This document shows, piece after piece, positions 6,440 to 11,888 of a DNA stretch of 11,888 nucleotides. Position 1 is the first letter of the stretch. Every line of letters begins with the position of its first letter. The DNA is taken from assembly GCA_910577445.1 (NCBI GenBank), contig CAJTMZ010000110.1, positions 1,532 through 13,419 on the forward strand. The letters are read 5' to 3'. Origin of the DNA: an uncultured Lachnospiraceae bacterium. Its GTDB lineage: Bacteria > Bacillota > Clostridia > Lachnospirales > Lachnospiraceae. The notes beneath the pieces are model-generated. The model had not been told where the DNA came from, made no database searches, and saw nothing but the letters and a program-made list of their open reading frames with translations. The position numbers and the translations under genes were made by a program.

Positions 6440-8044
6440 ATGAGAAAAAATGTATGGAAAAAGGGGTTAGGCATGCTGCTTGCACTTTCAATGGCATTGA
6501 CAGGCTGTGGAAGTACCGGCGGCGGGGAAACAAAGAAACCGGATTCAGAGCTGGCGGCGGAGACATCTAATGCTGCTGATGAAAGCAGTACAGAGGAAAA
6601 TACGGAGAAAACGGAAGAGGTTCAGCAGCCGGAGGAGAAGCTGGTAATTACCGGAATGGCCAACCTGTATAATCTGGCGCCTGAAAAGGACAGCGAGTTT
6701 TGGAAAACTATGGAGGAAAAGTTCAATGTGGATTACACGGTGGACTGGGTTCCTGGCGACACCTATGCACAGAAGATGGAGCTGGTACTGTCCTCCGGCG
6801 AACTGCCGGATTTGATGCAGATACAAAACACTACCGTACCAAGTTTCCAGAAAGCCGTGGAGGCAGGAGCGTTTTATGATTTGACGGATTTGCTGGGGGA
6901 TTTCAGCGAATACCCGAATCTGAAAAACAATACCAATCTGGATGCCTGGACGCTGAGCAAAATCAAGGGAAGAAACTATGTGGTTCCGAGAACCAGAGGC
7001 AACCTGGATTCCGCCGTTATGATTCGCAAGGACTGGCTGGATAAGCTGGGACTGGAAGTGCCTACTACGATGGAGGAGTTTGCCGACGTTATCGTCAAGG
7101 TGGCGCAGGGCGACCCGGACGGAAACGGCGTAAACGATACCATCGGACTGATTCCCGGTGTTGAAACCATTGACGGCTATTATCCTGCGGCTTTCGGAAC
7201 CAGAGATATTGAAAAGGACGCGGACGGCGGGATTATCTATGAACGTCTCACGGACAGGTACGGGGATTATGTGGAGTATATGTGTAATCTCTACAGTGAG
7301 GGCGCTGTGGCGAAGGAATTTGCGCTGATTAAGGGGCAGCAGGCGGAAGAACTGTTTACTACCGGCAAAAGCGCTACCCTTACGAAAAATGCGTGGCACC
7401 TTTACCGGTTAAACGAGGAGTGCCAAAAAACAGACCCTGATGCCGAGGTGGTTCTGATTCCCTATCTGGAGGGACCGGGAGGATATGCCCATATCTATGA
7501 TTTGGGTTACTTTGGCGGCATGGCGATTTCCGCAAAGTGCAGCGAGGAAAAGGTGAAGCAGATTCTGAAATTCTTCGACGCAACATGCGCGCTGGAAAAT
7601 TACAATTTCGTAAATTACGGAATTGAAGGCGTACATTGGGAAATGGTGGACGGAGAGCCCTCTTTTACGGAGCAGGGCAAGTCGGAGGTGACAAACTCCT
7701 TTAACGCGCCTTTCATTTTTGCGGCAAATGAATTTGCAAAGGTTGACAGCCCCCTTGCGGATAAGGCGTACAATGAAAGAACCAGAGAAACCATGAAAGC
7801 GCTTTATACCATGGGCGGTACGGGAGGAAAGATTGACAAGTTCAACGTGCTGCAGTCCGATACATGGACGCAGGTATGGGGCGAGTATTCCAGTGAATTT
7901 GCGTCCATGGAAACAAAGGCCATATCGGGAGCCATCTCTATGGATGAATTCCGGGCATATCAGAAGCAGCTTCGGGAAAACGAAGATTTTAAGAAAGCGT
8001 TCCAGGAGTTTACACAGAGCCATAAAGAATTTTTCGGAGAATAA
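6440..8044 (+). CDS. lplA: Extracellular solute-binding lipoprotein, LplA type
   Basis: A 534-residue substrate-binding lipoprotein of the importer, anchored outside the cytoplasmic membrane. The signal peptide has basic MRKNVWKK, a hydrophobic core and the lipobox LTGC, with the lipidated residue Cys23. A flexible acidic Ser/Thr/Glu linker follows (about 24-66). The family-1 solute-binding fold begins with VITGMANL and has VLSSGELPDL at about 116-125. A DPDGNGVNDTIG loop (225-236) matches the EF-hand-like calcium loop seen in large LplA-type binders. The length of over 500 residues is normal for this group and longer than maltose-binding proteins. The ribosome binding site is weak (GCGGGG, 7 bases upstream). 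The ligand is unknown; the group includes binders of oligosaccharides and uronic-acid-containing sugars. Confidence 0.93.
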   Translation: MRKNVWKKGLGMLLALSMALTGCGSTGGGETKKPDSELAAETSNAADESSTEENTEKTEEVQQPEEKLVITGMANLYNLAPEKDSEFWKTMEEKFNVDYTVDWVPGDTYAQKMELVLSSGELPDLMQIQNTTVPSFQKAVEAGAFYDLTDLLGDFSEYPNLKNNTNLDAWTLSKIKGRNYVVPRTRGNLDSAVMIRKDWLDKLGLEVPTTMEEFADVIVKVAQGDPDGNGVNDTIGLIPGVETIDGYYPAAFGTRDIEKDADGGIIYERLTDRYGDYVEYMCNLYSEGAVAKEFALIKGQQAEELFTTGKSATLTKNAWHLYRLNEECQKTDPDAEVVLIPYLEGPGGYAHIYDLGYFGGMAISAKCSEEKVKQILKFFDATCALENYNFVNYGIEGVHWEMVDGEPSFTEQGKSEVTNSFNAPFIFAANEFAKVDSPLADKAYNERTRETMKALYTMGGTGGKIDKFNVLQSDTWTQVWGEYSSEFASMETKAISGAISMDEFRAYQKQLRENEDFKKAFQEFTQSHKEFFGE

Positions 8045-8045
8045 C

Positions 8046-8051
8046 AGGAGG
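8046..8051 (+). promoter_or_regulatory. Strong ribosome binding site for the 431-residue protein
   Basis: A perfect AGGAGG begins one base after the end of the lipoprotein gene and is 8 bases before the ATG at 8060. It is much stronger than the site of the upstream lipoprotein gene, so this protein is probably made at a good level. Confidence 0.75.
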
Positions 8052-8059
8052 AAAAGAGT

Positions 8060-9355
8060 ATGTTCATAAAAGAAGTAGCGGCAAGCTTATATCCATGGGA
8101 TTTGGCGGACCAGACGGCGGAGGTATGCGTGGACAACCTTGTGGAGCACAGCAATGTGAACAGCGTTTACCTGGTGGGAGTAATGCATGAGGAAAAAAGA
8201 CCGCTGACCAGTCTGTTTTATACATTGAACCCGGTAAGAAAATATTATCTTCCCGAAAACAGCAGGGTATATTATCATGTAGATGGGGAGGATTTTGCAA
8301 ACACGAAAATGAAGCCCGCCTTTACGGAAAGAGAATTCTTAAAACAGAAGGACTGGCTGGACGACCTTATTCGCGTGGCGAGAAAAAGAGGGCTTAAGGT
8401 TGGGGTGGAAGTATCGCATACCTTTTATGATACGGCAAAGGCGGCCGGGGAACAGCCGGAGCTTTTGCAGAAGGACGTTCACGGCAACGCGATTCCTATG
8501 TTTTTCTGCAGCAATAACCCGGACGTGCGGGAGTACATGAAGGCTTTATTTTTAAGCTCGGTGAAATGCCACGATGTGGATTTTATCCAGACCTGTATGA
8601 TGCTGTTTAACGAGGGAAAACCTGTGGCGCAGCCCTGGTTTTTAAAGGAAAAAGACCCCCAGAACCGCCTTGGGCATCTTCTGGGAACCTTAAAGGGCGG
8701 CTGTTTCTGTGAGCATTGCGGGGCAAAAGCAAGGAAAATGGGATATGACTGGGATAAAATCAAGGCGGATTTGACAAAGCTGGCGGACACGGCGGAGGCG
8801 GTACTCCACGGAAATATCGGTCAGGTAATGGAAGCCCATCTGCTTCTCGGCAGTAATCTGACGGAGGCCGGTTTTCTTCTGGAAAATCCTTCCCTTTACC
8901 AGTGGCTGGAATTTCGTATGAGATGTGTCACGGAACTGTTTTCCGATATTTATGGGGCGGTGAAAGCTGTGAAACCGGAGGTGGAATTCCGCTACAATAA
9001 TTACCTTACTTATCCCGAGTATGCGGGACTTGATTTTAAGGCTGTCAGGGATTACGTGGATTCTGTCAGGGATTCGGATTATTCCGAACAGACGGGGGCG
9101 AAGGATGACTTCCGCTATAAGCAGAATACGCTTCTTAAGATACGAAGAGGCATTGGGTGTGAAAAGCCTGTTCTGGCGGCCTTTGCCTGTCGGCCCAACG
9201 CAACGCCGGAGCTTATACGGGAAAGCCTTAAGATTGTAAGCACGCTGGGAATCGACGGCCTGTCTTTGGGGCATTACGACGGAGCCACCTTTGAACTGCT
9301 GGACGCGGTGAAAGAGGGAATGAAAAATGCAGGAATGGAAGTATGTACAAAGTAG
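8060..9355 (+). CDS. Uncharacterised 431-residue cytoplasmic protein, probable TIM-barrel / glycosidase-like enzyme
   Basis: I do not recognise a named family. There is no signal peptide or membrane helix, so it should act in the cytoplasm on imported material. Strand-helix alternation (NSVYLVGVM at about 34-42, ARKRGLKVGVEVSH at 107-120, VDFIQTCMM at 173-181, IDGLSLGHYDGA at 398-409) suggests a (beta/alpha)-barrel like putative glycosidases. A CxCxxC cluster (Cys215, Cys217, Cys220 in GGCFCEHCGAK) recalls the CxC..C element of some uncharacterised glycosidase-like barrels and could bind a metal. Candidate catalytic acids include Glu117, Asp174 and Asp407, but none can be assigned. The gene lies 15 bases after the lipoprotein gene, and its last 13 bases overlap the response regulator gene. 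This placement suggests it acts early on the imported compound. The fold is inference; the reaction is unknown. Confidence 0.75.
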   Translation: MFIKEVAASLYPWDLADQTAEVCVDNLVEHSNVNSVYLVGVMHEEKRPLTSLFYTLNPVRKYYLPENSRVYYHVDGEDFANTKMKPAFTEREFLKQKDWLDDLIRVARKRGLKVGVEVSHTFYDTAKAAGEQPELLQKDVHGNAIPMFFCSNNPDVREYMKALFLSSVKCHDVDFIQTCMMLFNEGKPVAQPWFLKEKDPQNRLGHLLGTLKGGCFCEHCGAKARKMGYDWDKIKADLTKLADTAEAVLHGNIGQVMEAHLLLGSNLTEAGFLLENPSLYQWLEFRMRCVTELFSDIYGAVKAVKPEVEFRYNNYLTYPEYAGLDFKAVRDYVDSVRDSDYSEQTGAKDDFRYKQNTLLKIRRGIGCEKPVLAAFACRPNATPELIRESLKIVSTLGIDGLSLGHYDGATFELLDAVKEGMKNAGMEVCTK

Positions 9356-10491
9356 TATTGGTTGACGACGAGATTTGGTCTCTGGAGGGACTGGAAGCGT
9401 CCTTCAATTGGGAGAAAAACGGCTTTCAGGTTGTAGGTAAATTTACCGACAGCCTGGAAGCCGCTGCCCGTATAGCAAAATTAAAGCCAGACCTGGTGTT
9501 TACGGATATCAGAATGCCGGATATGACAGGCCTGGAACTGATGGAGGCGGTCCGTGAGGAAAACCGGGAGGCTGTGTTTGTCATGGTAAGCGGATATGCG
9601 GAATTTGAATATGCAAGGCAGGCCGTGCGTCAGGGAGCCTGCGACTACCTTTTGAAACCTATTGATTTGGAGGAAACGGACGCCATACTTGAAAGGCTCC
9701 GTCAGATGCTGGCGTACAGAAAAGAAGCTGCGGATGAGATTCTTATCCAGCGAATCCTGTATGAGGGAGCAAAGGAAGAACGGATATTCCCGATTGCGGA
9801 ATGCCCGAAGGTGCAGGCGGCGGTGATAGCGGGGGACGGGGTGGAACCCTTTATGTACCGGCGGATACAGGAATATCTGCAAAAGGAAAACAAAAAGTCC
9901 GTTCTTCTGACGCCGGCGGGAAAGAAGATTGTGCTGCTGTATGAAGCTTTTGAACCGGAAAAGGAAGACGACTGGATTTGCACGCTGGAGGGGCTGGGTG
10001 AAAATCTCTATATCGGGTTAAGCCAGACGGGGACAGGAGGAGACGTGAGACTGCTGCTGAAAGAGGCTCTGCTGGCCTCTTCGGGAAGGCTGATAGGAAA
10101 ACAGCTTGAGATGCATAAGGGCTATAACGAAAACTTTTTGCATCTGCTTGAATATGTAAAGGAGAATTACTCAAAAAAGCTGAACCTGAAAACTCTTTCG
10201 GAGCAGTTTTTCCTGAATGTGAGCTATTGCTCGGAACTGTTCAAAAAGGTGACGGGGATGAACTTTTCCGATTACCTGACAAAGCTTCGTATGGAAAAGG
10301 CTGCGGAACTGCTTTCCACGGGAAAATACAAGGTCAGGGAAGTTGCCGAAATGACCGGCTACAGCGACGCTTTTTATTTCAGCAAGGTATTAAAGAAATA
10401 CTTCGGCGTAACGCCGGCCCGGTTTTTCCAGGAGCAGGAAAAGGAGGAAGCGGAAAGCGGCGAGGAAAGGAGCGGGGAAGAAGATGCATGA
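9343..10491 (+). CDS. yesN: YesN-type response regulator with AraC-family DNA-binding domain
   Basis: A 382-residue two-component regulator. The N-terminal receiver domain (about 1-120) has the acidic pair Asp8-Asp9 (VLVDDE), phosphoacceptor Asp55 (FTDIRMPDMTG), Ser83 (VSGYAEF) and Lys105 (YLLKPID), all intact. A middle region (about 120-260) has no motif I recognise. The C-terminal AraC-type double helix-turn-helix (about 268-372) includes LKTLSEQFFLNVSYCSELFKK and VREVAEMTGYSDAFYFSKVLK. A charged Glu-rich tail follows. It is the likely partner of the YesM-type kinase and activator of the transporter operon. Its start overlaps the 431-residue gene by 13 bases and its end overlaps the kinase gene by 8 bases, implying translational coupling and positive autoregulation. 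It is close to the length of Bacillus YesN and shorter than many clostridial relatives. Confidence 0.93.
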   Translation: MYKVVLVDDEIWSLEGLEASFNWEKNGFQVVGKFTDSLEAAARIAKLKPDLVFTDIRMPDMTGLELMEAVREENREAVFVMVSGYAEFEYARQAVRQGACDYLLKPIDLEETDAILERLRQMLAYRKEAADEILIQRILYEGAKEERIFPIAECPKVQAAVIAGDGVEPFMYRRIQEYLQKENKKSVLLTPAGKKIVLLYEAFEPEKEDDWICTLEGLGENLYIGLSQTGTGGDVRLLLKEALLASSGRLIGKQLEMHKGYNENFLHLLEYVKENYSKKLNLKTLSEQFFLNVSYCSELFKKVTGMNFSDYLTKLRMEKAAELLSTGKYKVREVAEMTGYSDAFYFSKVLKKYFGVTPARFFQEQEKEEAESGEERSGEEDA

Positions 10492-11758
10492 CGAGACAGA
10501 AAAGATGCGGGAAGAAGCGGACAGGATGATTACGGGAATTATCGGGAAGGTTCTGCCGGGAAGCGCTGTCAAAAAAGCGCTTGCAAACTATGAAAAGGAC
10601 AGGCCTGTTCGCGTGATTGCCCTTGGGAAAGCCGCCTGTGAGATGGCAGCAGCGGCAAGAGAAGCCCTTGCAGAAAACATCAGCCGGGGGCTTATCATCA
10701 CAAAATACGGACACAGCAAAGGAGCGACGGAGGGCTTTGAGACGGTGGAGGCCGGGCATCCGGTTCCCGACGAAAATTCCGTTCTCGGAGCGCGCAAAGC
10801 CATGGAGCTGGTAAAAGAAGCCGGCGCCAGGGAGCGGATTCTTTTGCTGATATCCGGAGGCGGCTCCTCACTGATGGAAATGCCGGAGGCGGGGCTGACG
10901 CTAACGGATATTCAAATGGTGACAAAAAAGCTGCTGTGCTGCGGCGCTTCCATTCAGGAAATCAACAGGATAAGAAAGCGCTTATCTGCGGTGAAGGGCG
11001 GAAAGCTGGCGGCCCTGTGTCCGCAGGCGGAAATTTACCAGATAGTGCTCTCCGATATCATCGACGACGATTTGGAGCAGATTGCATCGGGCCCGGCCTG
11101 TGAGGACACCACAACCAATGAGGCGGTCAGGGAAATCCTCCGAAAATACCGGATAAGCTTTTCTCCTTCTGTTATGGAAAAGCTGTTCAGCGAAACGCCG
11201 AAGCATATAAATAATGTGACTTCGGAGATTGTGGGAAGCGTCAGGGAGCTCTGCCGCCATGCGGCGGATTTTGCCGGGGAGAGCGGATACCGGCCGTTTA
11301 TTTTAAGCACCGGCTTAGACTGCGAGGCGAAGGAGGCCGGAAAGCTTATTGCCTCTGCCGCAAGAACCATTTGCGAAAGCAGCGGAGGGTGCGCGTTACA
11401 TACTTTAAAGAGGCCCTGCGCGCTGATATGGGGCGGAGAGACGGTGGTGACTGTGCAGGGCAAGGGAATAGGAGGGCGAAATCAGGAGATGGCACTGAGC
11501 GCTGCCCTTGGCATTGCCGGGATGGAAAAGGTTGTTTTCTTCTCTTTCGGTTCAGACGGAACGGACGGGCCCACAGACGCGGCGGGCGGAATGGTGGACG
11601 GATACACGGTTTCCAGAATCAGGGAGAAGGGACTTTCGCCGGAACGGCTCCTTGAGGAAAACGATTCCTACCACGCCCTTGCATGCGCCGGGGATTTGAT
11701 TGTGACGGGGCCTACGGGGACGAATGTGAATGATGTGGCGGTTTTATTGTGCAGGTAA
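10484..11758 (+). CDS. Class II glycerate 2-kinase (DUF4147/MOFRL family)
   Basis: A 424-residue cytoplasmic kinase predicted to convert D-glycerate and ATP to 2-phosphoglycerate, feeding lower glycolysis. The N-terminal DUF4147-like domain contains the glycine/lysine motif ALGKAA (Lys49), the LISGGGSSLM loop (122-131), and NRIRKRLSAVKGG (161-173). The C-terminal MOFRL domain contains GGETVVTVQG, GGRNQEMAL (330-338), SDGTDGPTDAAGG (357-369) and the closing TGPTGTNVNDV. Many relatives carry RKHLS where this one has RKRLS. Such proteins are sometimes annotated TtuD/GckA or misnamed hydroxypyruvate reductase. The ATG at 10484 overlaps the regulator stop by 8 bases. Together with hprA at the other end of the locus it forms a hydroxypyruvate-to-2-phosphoglycerate route. 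Last gene before the terminator. Confidence 0.92.
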   Translation: MHDETEKMREEADRMITGIIGKVLPGSAVKKALANYEKDRPVRVIALGKAACEMAAAAREALAENISRGLIITKYGHSKGATEGFETVEAGHPVPDENSVLGARKAMELVKEAGARERILLLISGGGSSLMEMPEAGLTLTDIQMVTKKLLCCGASIQEINRIRKRLSAVKGGKLAALCPQAEIYQIVLSDIIDDDLEQIASGPACEDTTTNEAVREILRKYRISFSPSVMEKLFSETPKHINNVTSEIVGSVRELCRHAADFAGESGYRPFILSTGLDCEAKEAGKLIASAARTICESSGGCALHTLKRPCALIWGGETVVTVQGKGIGGRNQEMALSAALGIAGMEKVVFFSFGSDGTDGPTDAAGGMVDGYTVSRIREKGLSPERLLEENDSYHALACAGDLIVTGPTGTNVNDVAVLLCR

Positions 11759-11805
11759 GTTGACGAGGGTTTGCCGGGGAAGTGCGTAAACGGATAGGAT
11801 ATTTT

Positions 11806-11837
11806 CGGCGGTCGTAATTGACCGCCGTATTTGTTTG
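11806..11837 (+). terminator. Intrinsic terminator of the transporter-glycerate kinase operon
   Basis: CGGCGGTC (11806-11813) and GACCGCCG (11820-11827) form a perfect 8-bp GC-rich stem with a 6-base loop. The T-rich tail TATTTGTTT follows. It sits 47 bases after the kinase stop codon. Confidence 0.85.
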
Positions 11838-11860
11838 GTTAGGCCAAGGGCCTGTTTACC
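11837..11860. repeat. Small inverted repeat after the terminator
   Basis: AGGCC (11841-11845) and GGCCT (11849-11853) flank a 3-base loop, with GGT and ACC able to pair outside. There is only a short GTTT behind it. It may be a back-up terminator or chance. Confidence 0.35.
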
Positions 11861-11869
11861 GATATGGAG

Positions 11870-11888
11870 TTTTTCGTGTTCCGAAAAA
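11870..11888. repeat. Palindromic hairpin at the window edge
   Basis: TTTTTCG (11870-11876) and CGAAAAA (11882-11888) are perfect inverted repeats around a 5-base spacer, and the structure may continue beyond the window. The T/A arms could be the core of a bidirectional terminator for a convergent neighbour. No gene is visible in 11759-11888. Confidence 0.4.

Noticed and set aside
6545..7399. Long minus-strand open frame (284 codons) opposite the binding-lipoprotein gene
   Set aside because: The + strand has a complete lipoprotein with lipobox and family motifs. The antisense product has no recognisable motif and no convincing ribosome binding site. It is a codon-bias shadow, as are the other long minus-strand frames such as 8690-9274.
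7794..7807. TGAAAGCGCTTTAT, similar to a CcpA cre operator
   Set aside because: It is near the cre consensus but lies deep inside the lipoprotein coding sequence, about 3.3 kb from the operon promoter. Lys-Ala-Leu codons explain it by chance.
1..11888. Mobile element, CRISPR, tRNA/rRNA, toxin-antitoxin or defence system
   Set aside because: No transposase, integrase, repeat-spacer array, tRNA-like fold or defence motif was seen; the window is a metabolic operon next to a housekeeping-type protease gene.

Overview
The window looks like a piece of a Clostridia chromosome, most likely Lachnospiraceae. This is inferred from the gene families (YesM/YesN two-component system, LplB/YtcP-type permeases, a large LplA-type lipoprotein with an acidic Ser/Thr/Glu linker), strong GGAGG-type ribosome binding sites, moderate GC content and tight one-strand packing. 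All convincing genes are on the + strand. I see no tRNA, rRNA, CRISPR array, insertion sequence or phage gene.

Layout. (1) 1-580: the 3' part of a clpP-family protease gene, cut by the window edge and closed by an intrinsic terminator. (2) 661-2539: a two-gene unit encoding a 298-residue xylose-isomerase-like TIM-barrel enzyme and a glycerate dehydrogenase/hydroxypyruvate reductase (hprA type). (3) 2540-2761: a 222-base non-coding stretch with tandem hairpins. One is a convincing terminator, and its 5' strand can pair alternatively with upstream sequence, as in an attenuator. (4) 2762-4486: a YesM-type sensor histidine kinase. (5) A perfect TATAAT box at 4515-4520, then a six-gene unit: two permeases, an intercistronic hairpin, the substrate-binding lipoprotein, a 431-residue protein of unknown function with a CxCxxC motif, a YesN-type response regulator, and a class II glycerate 2-kinase. 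A terminator lies at 11806-11837.

Working model (inference). YesM senses an extracellular or periplasmic-side ligand and phosphorylates YesN, which activates the transporter operon and, because its gene is inside that operon, itself. The ABC importer brings in a carbohydrate or sugar-acid-like compound, using an ATPase encoded elsewhere. The cytoplasmic 431-residue protein and the TIM-barrel enzyme convert it to hydroxypyruvate or D-glycerate. HprA reduces hydroxypyruvate to D-glycerate and the kinase makes 2-phosphoglycerate for glycolysis. The last two steps are well supported by family recognition. The substrate and the first steps are unknown, and that gap is the main novelty. No search or folding program could be run, so structures and families are read by eye.
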